64,000 bases of DNA from Chryseolinea soli. GTDB lineage: Bacteria > Bacteroidota > Bacteroidia > Cytophagales > Cyclobacteriaceae. A model generated the notes under the pieces. It did no database searches and was not told the origin of the DNA. It saw nothing but the letters and a program-made list of their open reading frames with translations. Both the position numbers and the translations under genes were made by a program. The stretch spans positions 2,604,001 through 2,668,000 of the forward strand of contig NZ_CP032382.1 of NCBI RefSeq assembly GCF_003589925.1, read 5' to 3'. Below are positions 18,697 to 27,006 of the stretch, piece by piece (position 1 is the stretch's first letter; each line of letters opens with the position of its first letter).

Positions 18697-19842
18697 ATGC
18701 AAGTTTACCTGGATAACGCTGCCACCACCCCGTTAGATCCCGAAGTATTTGAGGCGATGAAACCTTTCATGCTGGAAAACTACGGCAACCCATCGTCCAC
18801 CCATGCACATGGTCGCAAGGTGCGGGCCGCCATTGAATCGGCGCGCAAGAAAATTGCCGAGCTGCTGCATTGCACGCCCGGAGAGATCATTTTCACCAGC
18901 GGCGGAACGGAAGCAGACAACACCATTATCAACAGCAGCTTGCAGACCTACGGCATCCGGAACGTGATCTCATCACCCATCGAACACCACGCCGTGGAGC
19001 AGACCCTCCACAACCTGGAGAAACGCGGCCTCATCAATTTATTGATGGTGAAGCTGGATGAAAAGGGACACGTGGATATGGATCACCTGGACATCTTGCT
19101 GAGAGAAAATCCGAAGGCACTGGTGTCGCTGATGCATGCCAACAATGAAGTGGGCAACGTGATGAACATTCAGCGCGTGGGTGAATTGTGCGATCAGTAT
19201 GGTGCGTATTTTCATTCGGACACCGTGCAAACGGTGGGACACTATCGGCACAACCTGAGCGAGATCAAAGTGCACGGCATGGCTGCTGCGGCACATAAGT
19301 TTCATGGTCCGAAAGGCGTGGGCTTTATGTTCATTCGTAAGGATAAAAAATTGCAGCCCTTTGTGTATGGCGGCGGCCAGGAACGCAGCATGCGCGGTGG
19401 AACGGAAAATGTGTATGGCATCATCGGGCTTGCCAAAGCGCTGGAGATCGCCTACCAGGATATGGATGAGCATATGCGGCACATCAAGCAATTGAAGGGA
19501 AGGATGATCGAAAAATTGAAGCAGAATCTTCCCGGCGTGGATTTTCATGGGGACTCTGCGAACCTGGACAAGAGCTTGTACACCGTGTTGAATGTTTGTT
19601 TGCCGGAGTCGGAAGACAATGGGTTGATCTTGTTCAACCTGGATTTGCAAGGTGTGTCGGCATCGGGCGGGAGTGCGTGCTCCAGCGGGGCCGTTACGGG
19701 GTCGCATGTGTTGGGGGCGTTGTATCCGGGGTCGAAGCGTGGGGCGGTTCGGTTTTCGTTTAGTAAGTATAATACGGTGGAGGAGATTGACTATGCGGTG
19801 GAGAAGTTGGCGGCGCTGTATAGGGTTGAGGTTGGCGGGTGA
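18697..19842 (+). CDS. Cysteine desulfurase (NifS/IscS family)
   Basis: PLP enzyme, 381 residues, that removes sulfur from cysteine as an enzyme-bound persulfide for Fe-S clusters or tRNA thiolation. The PLP-binding lysine lies in AAAHKFHGPKGVG (Lys201). The catalytic cysteine loop SGGSACSSG has Cys328; the short loop followed by SHVL fits group I (IscS/NifS-like). No iscU or regulator is adjacent, so it may serve a housekeeping or tRNA-sulfur role. It is 26 bp behind glmM and probably cotranscribed. Confidence 0.92.
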   Translation: MQVYLDNAATTPLDPEVFEAMKPFMLENYGNPSSTHAHGRKVRAAIESARKKIAELLHCTPGEIIFTSGGTEADNTIINSSLQTYGIRNVISSPIEHHAVEQTLHNLEKRGLINLLMVKLDEKGHVDMDHLDILLRENPKALVSLMHANNEVGNVMNIQRVGELCDQYGAYFHSDTVQTVGHYRHNLSEIKVHGMAAAAHKFHGPKGVGFMFIRKDKKLQPFVYGGGQERSMRGGTENVYGIIGLAKALEIAYQDMDEHMRHIKQLKGRMIEKLKQNLPGVDFHGDSANLDKSLYTVLNVCLPESEDNGLILFNLDLQGVSASGGSACSSGAVTGSHVLGALYPGSKRGAVRFSFSKYNTVEEIDYAVEKLAALYRVEVGG

Positions 19843-19932
19843 TTCTTTTTTGAACCACCCTCCTTCGAAGTTGGCGCAAAAGAAAATTTTTGATAATTCT
19901 GTAGGCCCCGCTTTGGTACGGCCTAAGAGCAA

Positions 19933-20409
19933 ATGAACATTATTCGCCTGGAGACTTTCATTGAGGCGCCTGTTGACAGGGTTTTTGATCTGTCGCGGAG
20001 CGTCGAATTGCACAAGCTTTCTACTCAGGGCACGCATGAAGAAGCGGTCGCGGGTAAGATGGCAGGATTGGTGGAGTTGAATGATTCCATCACGTGGCGC
20101 GCCAAACATCTCGGATTTTTTCAGCGACTAACCGTGAAGATCATCGCGATGGATCGTCCGCGTTCTTTTGTGGACACGATGCTGAAAGGCGCCTTTGCCT
20201 CCATGAAACACACCCACCTCTTCGAAGCCTCCGGCGCAGGCACGCTCATGACCGATGTGTTTGAATATGAATCGCCGCTTGGCATGTTAGGCAGAATAGC
20301 AGACAAATTGTTTTTGACAGATTACATGACAAAGCTGTTGATCAACCGGAACGTGGAGATAAAGGCCGTTGCCGAGGGTGATCGGTGGAGAGATCTGTTA
20401 ACGATGTAG
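19933..20409 (+). CDS. SRPBCC (START-like) family protein
   Basis: A 158-residue soluble protein with the helix-grip plan of SRPBCC proteins: an N-terminal strand ending FIEAPVDRVFDLSRS, a central beta-sheet, and a long C-terminal helix (residues about 125-150). These proteins bind hydrophobic ligands; members annotated as cell-division inhibitor or cyclase-like exist, but nothing here fixes a ligand. A 6-bp inverted repeat (TAGGCC/GGCCTA, 19902-19925) lies just before the start codon and could shield it. Function unknown. Confidence 0.75.
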   Translation: MNIIRLETFIEAPVDRVFDLSRSVELHKLSTQGTHEEAVAGKMAGLVELNDSITWRAKHLGFFQRLTVKIIAMDRPRSFVDTMLKGAFASMKHTHLFEASGAGTLMTDVFEYESPLGMLGRIADKLFLTDYMTKLLINRNVEIKAVAEGDRWRDLLTM

Positions 20410-20445
20410 GTCAATAAAAAAACAGAGGTCACAAAATCAACAAAG

Positions 20446-20492
20446 TAACCCCTCTGCGTCAACTTTGCGTCCTTTGCGCCTCTGCTCTTCTG
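20446..20492. repeat. Dispersed repeat, family B, copy 1
   Basis: CTCTGCGTCAACTTTGCGTC followed by CTTTGCGCCTCTGC. A related copy occurs at 36867-36905. Intergenic, with no coding potential. Confidence 0.55.
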
Positions 20493-20494
20493 TG

Positions 20495-20550
20495 CCCGCT
20501 GACTTGCCCGACGTAGCGTTAGCGAAGGCGGGAGCTTTAGCGAAAGCGGG
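20495..20550. repeat. Dispersed hairpin repeat, family A, copy 3
   Basis: An outer stem CCCGCT (20495-20500) pairs with AGCGGG (20545-20550). Inside are CCCGACGTAGCGTTAGCGAAGG and GGAGCTTTAGCGAAAG, matching copies 1 and 2. It sits between two convergent genes. Confidence 0.75.
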
Positions 20551-20567
20551 TAAAAATTCATCCGAGG

Positions 20568-21434
20568 TCACAACCCATTCAACACTTTCGCATTCAATTT
20601 GTATTTCACCAGCTGCGGAGCAGCCAACCGGCTAAACGTATTTCCTGATTTTTGAATCGGCCCATAAAACAAGGCTGACCCCACGTCGCTGGTCGTGAAA
20701 GACCCTGTGCTTTGTTTGGTACCATTTGCCGTGGTGCTAAACCCCAAGGTGAATGGCACGGCCACGTTGCCCTCGTGGTATACGGCCGCCACATAATACT
20801 CTGTATCTTTCACCGCCGAGCCGATCACATAACTTTCGAACCCCGAAGTTTTTTCGCTGTAAACATCCTGGTTGACGTCAAGCGAGGTCACTTGGTTGTT
20901 TTCTACGACCACGTTGTAGACAAGGTACAGGTCGAGATTAGCGGCGTCGATGTCTACCCCTTCACCCAGATCCCACGTAAGGTCCACCTGCATGCCATCG
21001 GTGGGGATCTTGTCGTTGTCGGTGATGGTGTAGGTATAAGAAAGACGGTCGGAGTTGGTGTCGAGGGTTTGACCCGTTACGCTCGTGATCTCGAAGGTGA
21101 GCTTTTTATCGGTGGCTTCGATGACGGAATCGTCGATGATCTTGAAATCGATTTGTGCCACGGACGAACCCGCTTTCACCGTGAGGGGTGAGGGCGTGAG
21201 CAAGGTATAATCGCCGTTGAGGGCGGCCGTTCCTTTCAGGGCAAAGGCCACCGTGACATCACTGCTGGCAGCTTTGTTTAGCTTTAGGGTGGCCGACTGT
21301 GTGCCGGCATCTTCTGCCCCCGTTGACGCCGCCACGTCGAAACCCGTAGGCTGGCTGTTGTCGTTATCCTGACACGATATGAAAAGCACTGTTATAAAAA
21401 GGCCAGCCCATCCTGTCACGCTTCCAATCTTCAT
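20568..21434 (-). CDS. Exported lipoprotein with a Calx-beta-like domain
   Basis: A 288-residue predicted lipoprotein. I chose the ATG at 21434 because it opens a lipoprotein signal: MKIGSVTGWAGLFITVLFISC, with the lipidated cysteine at residue 21, followed by QDNDNSQ. Residues about 35-130 match the Calx-beta pattern of calcium-binding immunoglobulin-like repeats (GTAALNGDYTLL...VKAGSSVAQIDFKIIDDSVIEATDKK). The C-terminal half is unassigned beta-rich sequence. It is likely anchored in the outer membrane or surface exposed. The specific role is unknown. Confidence 0.75.
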   Translation of the reverse strand: MKIGSVTGWAGLFITVLFISCQDNDNSQPTGFDVAASTGAEDAGTQSATLKLNKAASSDVTVAFALKGTAALNGDYTLLTPSPLTVKAGSSVAQIDFKIIDDSVIEATDKKLTFEITSVTGQTLDTNSDRLSYTYTITDNDKIPTDGMQVDLTWDLGEGVDIDAANLDLYLVYNVVVENNQVTSLDVNQDVYSEKTSGFESYVIGSAVKDTEYYVAAVYHEGNVAVPFTLGFSTTANGTKQSTGSFTTSDVGSALFYGPIQKSGNTFSRLAAPQLVKYKLNAKVLNGL

Positions 21435-21604
21435 AGCATTTTTTGTTTGAATTCTTGTGCTAAGAACGGTTTGAAAAAGGGTTTTTGTGGGGTGGGATTT
21501 GTCAAAGTAGACCAGGCGTGGCATTGGCAAGACAACACCGCGGAAGGTGTAGATAAGAAAAAGAGCTCGCGGGCAATGGATCGTGAAAAATGAGCGAAAG
21601 GAGA

Positions 21605-23392
21605 CTAGTCTTTTGGGATGATGCCCATCTTTTTCATGAGGAACGTGGCGTTCATTTTTTGGGCGAGGCCTGGCTTTAGTTTGTAGTCGAAGGAAAGCTG
21701 GTCGTTTTCGATGGTGGCTTCGAAGCAGAAGTTTTTTACGTGGGTGGGGTATTCGGTTTCCAGTTCTCCGAGGGCAAGGTCATGTGTGGCGATTAGCGCG
21801 AGGCAGGGGTGGGGGATGAGTTGTTTTACCAGGGCGATGGAGCCGGCTTGTTTGTCGGTGGAGTTGGTGCCTTTCAGGATCTCGTCCAGCAAAATGAAGA
21901 GCGGCTTGTCGCTGCGCAGTTCGTCCATGATGGTTTTGAGACGGTTGAGTTCGGCGTAGAAATAGGATTGATGGTCTTTCAACGAATCGGCTGTGCGCAT
22001 GCCCGATCGCAGGCCGATGACGGGGCAGCGGAAAGTGGTGGCGCAAACCGGTCCTCCACTTAGCGCCAGCACAAGGTTGACGCCGATGGTGCGAAGAAAC
22101 GTGCTCTTCCCCGCCATGTTCGCGCCCGTGATGATGAGCACCGACGGTCCTTGCCCGAGGGTGACGCTGTTGGGAACGCATTCGCTTTCCGGGATCAACG
22201 GATGGCCCATACGCTCTGTCTCGATGGACAACTGCGTGTGGATCGCAGGATATGTAAAGGACGGATGATTGAATGCAAACGTACCCATGCTGCACAACAT
22301 TTCCGTTTCACAGATCACGTCCAGCCACATTTTCAGGTTCGAGGCATTGTCGGCTTTCCACTTTTCGAGCCGGTAAACAAATTGCAGGTCGTAGAGCAGC
22401 GTGCTGTTCACCAGCAGGTTGGTCATGGCGTTCAGTCGTGCGTTGAGGGAGCTGACCAGTCCGGCCAGCGCTTTTACTTTCACGTCGGCATCTTTCGCCT
22501 GCGCGGAAAGATTTTGCAGCAAGGGGGAGTCGAATTTCTCGGGTTGCAGATAGTGGAGCAGGTGTGCATATTTTTCGAGAATGTTTTTTTTGCGGCTGAT
22601 GTAGTCGTGAAAAACATTGACGCGCTTGATGTACAGACCCAAGAATGCCCACTGCGAGAGCGAGAGCACGATGGCGATCGTCTTTAAGACGGGAAAAAAG
22701 AATGCGCCAAGAATAGCGCCCACCGTGATCGCCGGAACCACCACTAACAAAACTCCGAAGAAGGATTTGTCAAACAGAAAAGAAGGTTGCCGAAGCCATT
22801 CCAACAGTTCGGCGCGGTCGCGCGCCTGCTCGTCGATCTCCTTTCCGGCGGCTTGAAAGTGTTGCCGGAAGTTGGTGTTTCCCGCCAGCTCACGCACGGC
22901 TTGCTGGTGCGCCGCGATGTCCTCGGCCGATGCGAGCGGTGTGGACAGGCGAAGGGCCATCTGTTTTTTGCCGTCCAGCGTGTTGCATCGGTTTACGGCC
23001 TGGAAGAGCGAACCTTCTCCGAAAATATCGAGATCGTGCGAATAGGGATGATGTCCGTCGATAAATTCAATGCCCGGCGCAAAGCCGGAGATGTCGCCCG
23101 TCAAGGCACGGCCTTCGGCGAGGTTGATGTTGAGCAAGTTTTCGGTGTGTACTTTCTCGGCATAGAGCTTTGCGTGCCGTTGCACGAGCACGACGAATAG
23201 GACGAGCAGGACGAACGCTGCATAAAAAAAATAAGTTGTCGAGAAGCCGAAGTATAGTGCGCCTAAAAAACCTACCGCGGTGAGAAGCCTCAGGTTGGAG
23301 ATGAGGTTTATGTTCTTTTTCTGTTCTGCCAGCGAAGCTTTGAAGGTGGCGACGCGTTTCTCATAAAATAAAATGCACTCTTCCCGGGTCAT
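21605..23392 (-). CDS. Membrane-associated MutS-like ATPase
   Basis: A 595-residue MutS-related protein that keeps only the core/lever and ATPase parts. Walker A is ITGANMAGKSTFLR and Walker B is LFILLDEILKGTNSTDK. The mismatch-recognition domain I and connector II are absent. Two hydrophobic patches, about residues 35-70 and 210-250, predict membrane insertion, which is unusual for MutS. Not MutS2: the Smr endonuclease domain is missing. The ATG at 23392 is preferred over a TTG at 23410. Last in a likely cupin-fRMsr-MutS-like operon. Role unknown. Confidence 0.82.
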   Translation of the reverse strand: MTREECILFYEKRVATFKASLAEQKKNINLISNLRLLTAVGFLGALYFGFSTTYFFYAAFVLLVLFVVLVQRHAKLYAEKVHTENLLNINLAEGRALTGDISGFAPGIEFIDGHHPYSHDLDIFGEGSLFQAVNRCNTLDGKKQMALRLSTPLASAEDIAAHQQAVRELAGNTNFRQHFQAAGKEIDEQARDRAELLEWLRQPSFLFDKSFFGVLLVVVPAITVGAILGAFFFPVLKTIAIVLSLSQWAFLGLYIKRVNVFHDYISRKKNILEKYAHLLHYLQPEKFDSPLLQNLSAQAKDADVKVKALAGLVSSLNARLNAMTNLLVNSTLLYDLQFVYRLEKWKADNASNLKMWLDVICETEMLCSMGTFAFNHPSFTYPAIHTQLSIETERMGHPLIPESECVPNSVTLGQGPSVLIITGANMAGKSTFLRTIGVNLVLALSGGPVCATTFRCPVIGLRSGMRTADSLKDHQSYFYAELNRLKTIMDELRSDKPLFILLDEILKGTNSTDKQAGSIALVKQLIPHPCLALIATHDLALGELETEYPTHVKNFCFEATIENDQLSFDYKLKPGLAQKMNATFLMKKMGIIPKD

Positions 23393-23425
23393 GCAGCGAA
23401 GGTAAGCCAAAGTTTTGGTTTAAGA

Positions 23426-23908
23426 TCAGAGCAGGTTTTCGATGATGCGCATCACCTTTTCGAGCTCGCGTTGGTCGGTGTCGTCGAAGTCGTTGAGCAC
23501 ATCGCTGTCGACGTCCAGCACCAGGGCGACGTCACCGTTTTTAAAAGCGGGCAGCACGATCTCCGACTTTGAAGCCGAGCTGCAGGCAATGTGACCGGGG
23601 AACGCTTCGACGTCGGGCACGAGGATGGTCTTCTTTTCTTTCCACGATGTGCCGCAGACGCCCTTGCCGAAGTTGATGCGCGTGCAGGCAATCGGTCCCT
23701 GGAAGGGCCCCAGCACCAGTTGATCGTTCTTCACCAGGTAGAATCCCACCCAAAAGAAGTTGAGGGTCTGTCGCAGGGCGGCGGCAATGTTAGAAAGGTT
23801 TGCCACCAGGTCGGGCTCGCCCGTCACCAACGATTCGATCTGGGGAATCAAGGTGGCGTAGCGCTCGGCTTTGTTGGTGGTGGGAGCGATGATCAGTTCT
23901 TCGGCCAT
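23426..23908 (-). CDS. msrC: Free methionine-(R)-sulfoxide reductase (GAF domain)
   Basis: A 160-residue single-GAF enzyme that reduces free methionine-R-sulfoxide. The three fRMsr cysteines are in the expected places: ACTRINF (Cys75), GKGVCGT (Cys85) and GHIACSS (Cys109). The WVGFYL and QGPIAC motifs are typical. It is cytoplasmic and thioredoxin-recycled in the family. It lies 14 bp after the cupin gene and 33 bp before the MutS-like gene, so an oxidative-damage repair operon is plausible but inferred. Confidence 0.92.
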   Translation of the reverse strand: MAEELIIAPTTNKAERYATLIPQIESLVTGEPDLVANLSNIAAALRQTLNFFWVGFYLVKNDQLVLGPFQGPIACTRINFGKGVCGTSWKEKKTILVPDVEAFPGHIACSSASKSEIVLPAFKNGDVALVLDVDSDVLNDFDDTDQRELEKVMRIIENLL

Positions 23909-23922
23909 GATGTTCTTACAAA

Positions 23923-24282
23923 TTATATTTTCTCCAGCGCTTTCCGGGTTCGTTCATTTTCCACGTTGCCGGTGTTGAGGGTGGAGGCGGGTTCGAAGAG
24001 CAGCAATTCCACTTCCTCGTCGGCCACGGGCTTGTGCTCTACCCCGCGGGGTACAATGATAAACTCTCCGGGGTTCACTTCCACGGTTTTTTCGCGGAAT
24101 TCCATTTTTAATTTTCCTTTGATCACCAGGAACAGTTCGTCTTCGTGGTCGTGGTGATGCCAGATAAATTCACCCTTTAATTTCGTGGCCTTTACGTGCT
24201 GTCCGTTCAGTTCACCCACGATGCGCGGGTTCCAATAGTCCGAAAACGAGGCCAGCTTCTCCTGAATGTTGACTTTTTGCAT
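23923..24282 (-). CDS. Small cupin-domain protein
   Basis: A 119-residue cupin with the metal-binding motif HHHDHEDELFLVIKG near residues 47-61 and the second motif PGEFIIVPRGVEHKP near residues 74-88. The start at 24282 is preferred because homology begins at MQKVNIQEK; the upstream in-frame extension would cross the divergent gene's promoter. The substrate is unknown; small cupins of this type often act as mannose-6-phosphate-isomerase-like or dioxygenase-like enzymes. First in a three-gene operon; divergent from the amidotransferase gene with 43 bp between starts. Confidence 0.8.
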   Translation of the reverse strand: MQKVNIQEKLASFSDYWNPRIVGELNGQHVKATKLKGEFIWHHHDHEDELFLVIKGKLKMEFREKTVEVNPGEFIIVPRGVEHKPVADEEVELLLFEPASTLNTGNVENERTRKALEKI

Positions 24283-24325
24283 AGTATCTTTTGGTTTTAT
24301 TTCCGTTATTCGAAACGTCACTTTT

Positions 24326-25021
24326 ATGAAACGCATTCGCCTCGCCTTGGTTGGCGACTTTAGCAAAAAGATCCCGACCCTCCGGGCCCTCCAGGAAGCG
24401 ATCGATCATTGCCGTCCCTTCCTGGACTTTATGCTGGAAGCGGTGTGGACCCCCACGGCCTTCCTGGATGAAACCACTTTTCACGAAAATAAATTTCATG
24501 GCGTCCTCATCGCGCCTGGCTCACCCTACGACAACGACGAAGCCGTGTACAACACCATTCGCTGGGCCCGCGAAAATGATTTTCCCTTGCTGGGCTTTTG
24601 TGGCGGGTTTCAATACATGGTCATCGAATATGCCCGTAACGTGCTGAAGATGGAAACGGCGTCTCATGAAGAAAGTGACCCGCAGGGCAAACGCCTTGTG
24701 GTCTCTAAAATGAGTTGCTCTTTGAAAGGATTGACCGAAGAAGTGCGCATCACCGACCGCGAATCGTGGCTCTTCAAAGTGCTTCACACCGAAACGCTGA
24801 CGGGACATTTCTTTTGCAGCTATGGTGTAAATCCCAAATTTCAGTATCAGATCAACAAGGCGCCTTTTGTATTCACCGCGCTATCTCCACAAGGCGAAGC
24901 GCGCGCCGTCGAGTTGAAAGGCCATCGTTTTTTTAACGGCACCTTGTTCCAGCCTTCGCTGGACTCGGCACCCGGCCATCCTAATCCTTTGCTATTGGAC
25001 TTTCTTTGGAGATGCCGCTAA
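24326..25021 (+). CDS. Glutamine-amidotransferase protein related to the CTP synthase C-terminus
   Basis: A 231-residue class I GATase-like protein corresponding to the C-terminal half of CTP synthase without the synthase half. The nucleophile elbow GFCGGFQY holds Cys92. The C-terminus has TLFQPSLDSAPGHPNPLL, where full-length CTP synthase has a His-Pro-Glu catalytic motif; the histidine and glutamate are not evident in the expected form. Annotation pipelines call this family CTP synthase C-terminal-region-related (seleno)protein. Its function is not known. The start at 24326 is the ATG where GATase homology begins. Its end overlaps ribD by 30 bp, tail to tail. Confidence 0.75.
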   Translation: MKRIRLALVGDFSKKIPTLRALQEAIDHCRPFLDFMLEAVWTPTAFLDETTFHENKFHGVLIAPGSPYDNDEAVYNTIRWARENDFPLLGFCGGFQYMVIEYARNVLKMETASHEESDPQGKRLVVSKMSCSLKGLTEEVRITDRESWLFKVLHTETLTGHFFCSYGVNPKFQYQINKAPFVFTALSPQGEARAVELKGHRFFNGTLFQPSLDSAPGHPNPLLLDFLWRCR

Positions 25022-26056
25022 AGGCCGCAAGATCTTCAGCGTATCTTCCGCCAACATATGCTGTGCAGTTAACCTGCCGCGGATAATGGGTGCAGCAATG
25101 CCCTTCTCAAAACAACGCGGTGATTGAAATATGCGCGCTTCATCCCACATTCCCGTGTTAATGAAATGCTGCAACGTATGCGCGCCACCTTCCACGAGCA
25201 CGGATTGAATCTTTTGTTTGTGTAGATCTTTTATGAGTTGCTGCAGAAAATCATTTTCATCCAAACGCACATAAGAAAGTCCGGGATGCTCTTCGTGTTT
25301 CAGCACATTGTAGCGCAGCGTTTTTTGCGATCCATCGAACACGTGCAATTTTTTATCAAGCCGCAAGAAACGATCGATGACCACACGAATGGGATTGCGC
25401 CCGCTCCAGTCGCGCACCGTCAATTGGGGATTGTCGTGGGCGACCGTGCGCGACCCCACCAGGATCGCATCCAACCCCGCACGCCATTGATGCACTACTT
25501 GTCTTGACAACTCGTGACTGATCCACTTCGAATCATAATTTTCGCGCGCGATAAACCCATCGGCTGTCTCGGCCCACTTCAGCACAATGAAGGGGCGTTG
25601 CTGCGTGATGTAGGTGAAGAACGCTTCGTTGAGCGTGTGTCCTTCTTTGTCCAGGATGCCCGTGATCACCTCGATGCCGGCGGCGCGTAACTTTTTGATG
25701 CCCGCACCCGAGACGAGCGGGTTGGAGTCGAGGTTGGCCACCACTACTTTTTTTACGCGATGGGCGATGAGCATGTCGGCACACGGCGGCGTTTTGCCAA
25801 AATGCGAGCAAGGTTCGAGGTTCACATACACCGTGCTCTCCGCGAGCAGCGCCGGATTATCCACGCTGTTCACCGCATTCACTTCGGCGTGGGCTTCGCC
25901 GTATTTTTTGTGCCAGCCTTCGCCAATGATCTTGCCGTCGTGCACGATGACACAACCTACCAGCGGGTTGGGGCTCACTTGTCCACGACCCAGTGTAGCC
26001 AGCTCGAGTGCACGGCGCATAAAAAGCTCGTCGGTATGATGGTCGTGTTTGGTCAT
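24992..26056 (-). CDS. ribD: Bifunctional riboflavin deaminase-reductase RibD
   Basis: A 354-residue enzyme of riboflavin biosynthesis: it deaminates diaminohydroxyphosphoribosylaminopyrimidine and then reduces the ribose. The N-terminal cytidine-deaminase-like domain has HAEV (His56, Glu58) and PCSHFGKTPPCADM (Cys83, Cys92) as the zinc site. The reductase domain runs from about residue 150, with the IVLKWAETADGFIA motif. Adjacent to divergent prmC, 29 bp apart, an arrangement seen in other Bacteroidota. No rib operon is nearby. Confidence 0.95.
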   Translation of the reverse strand: MTKHDHHTDELFMRRALELATLGRGQVSPNPLVGCVIVHDGKIIGEGWHKKYGEAHAEVNAVNSVDNPALLAESTVYVNLEPCSHFGKTPPCADMLIAHRVKKVVVANLDSNPLVSGAGIKKLRAAGIEVITGILDKEGHTLNEAFFTYITQQRPFIVLKWAETADGFIARENYDSKWISHELSRQVVHQWRAGLDAILVGSRTVAHDNPQLTVRDWSGRNPIRVVIDRFLRLDKKLHVFDGSQKTLRYNVLKHEEHPGLSYVRLDENDFLQQLIKDLHKQKIQSVLVEGGAHTLQHFINTGMWDEARIFQSPRCFEKGIAAPIIRGRLTAQHMLAEDTLKILRPLAASPKKVQ

Positions 26057-26085
26057 TGGCTTATACTTGCAAAGATTGCCAAGCG

Positions 26086-26997
26086 ATGAAGAATTCCAAA
26101 GCGTTGTTCCGGTATTTCGTGAGCCGCATCCGTTCCGAGGATGCGGATGAGGTCAATGCCATGGCCTACATTGTGCTGGAACATCTTTTTTCAATTTCCA
26201 GAACCGATGTGTTGGCGGAGAAACCCGTGACCGTTTCGCCGGAGGCGGAAGAAGAAATGAACGTCATCCTAAACCGGCTCAATACCGGCGAACCCTTGCA
26301 ATATGTGTTGGGGGAAGCGGAGTTTTATGGGAGAAGGTTTAGGGTGAGGCCGGGGGTGCTTATTCCGAGACCGGAGACGGAGGAGTTGGTGCGGGAGGTG
26401 GTCGAGTCAGGAGCCAGAAGCCAGGAGCCAGGAGCCAGGAGTCAGCATTCGGTAGTCAGGAGCCAGGGGTCAGTAGTTGGGGGTGGGGCTGTTCGGGTGT
26501 TGGATATCGGGACGGGTACGGGGTGTATTCCGGTTACTTTGTTTTTGGAGTTGGTGGGGGCGGAGGTTTTTGCGGTGGATGTTAGTGATGTGGCGGTGGC
26601 GGTGGCCAGGGAGAACGCTTCTTTGTGGAATGCCAAGGTTGAAATTGTACAACTCGATATATTGAAAGAGGCGTTGCCTTGGGAAGGTCTGGATGTGATC
26701 GTGAGCAATCCGCCGTATATTCCTTGGAGTGAGAGGGTGGATATGCGAAGGAATGTGACGGATTTTGAGCCGGCGTTGGCGCTTTTTGTGCCCGAGGATG
26801 ATCCGTTGATCTTTTATAAGGCGATCGCAAAACAGGCTTCGCGCGCCCTTCGCCGGTCTGGGTTGCTCGCGGTGGAGATCAATGAGCGGTTTGGCGAAGG
26901 TGTGGCAGAGGTCTTCCAGAATGCGGGATTCAAGGAGGTGGTGATCATAAAGGATATCTTCGGGAAGGAAAGAATTGTAAAAGGTGTTTTAGGTTGA
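26086..26997 (+). CDS. prmC: Release factor glutamine methyltransferase
   Basis: Methylates the GGQ glutamine of peptide release factors RF1 and RF2. The SAM site VLDIGTGTG is near residues 143-151, and the catalytic SNPPYIPW motif binds the glutamine. The ATG at 26086 is chosen because the family N-terminus begins there. A low-complexity stretch of about 25 residues (residues about 108-132, rich in Ser-Arg-Gln-Gly-Ala) sits between the helical N-terminal domain and the Rossmann fold. Its DNA matches an intergenic repeat (see the repeat feature). The DUF2520 gene follows after 9 bp. Confidence 0.9.
   Translation: MKNSKALFRYFVSRIRSEDADEVNAMAYIVLEHLFSISRTDVLAEKPVTVSPEAEEEMNVILNRLNTGEPLQYVLGEAEFYGRRFRVRPGVLIPRPETEELVREVVESGARSQEPGARSQHSVVRSQGSVVGGGAVRVLDIGTGTGCIPVTLFLELVGAEVFAVDVSDVAVAVARENASLWNAKVEIVQLDILKEALPWEGLDVIVSNPPYIPWSERVDMRRNVTDFEPALALFVPEDDPLIFYKAIAKQASRALRRSGLLAVEINERFGEGVAEVFQNAGFKEVVIIKDIFGKERIVKGVLG
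26407..26480. repeat. Dispersed GAGCCAGGA repeat, family C, inserted in frame in prmC
   Basis: Tandem-like runs of AGGAGCCAGAAGCCAGG, GAGCCAGGAGTCAG and GTAGTCAGGAGCCAGG within the prmC coding sequence. The same words, reverse-complemented, occur in the intergenic gap at 63800-63850. The insertion stays in frame and adds about 25 residues. Confidence 0.7.
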
Positions 26998-27006
26998 TAT
27001 TTTTGG

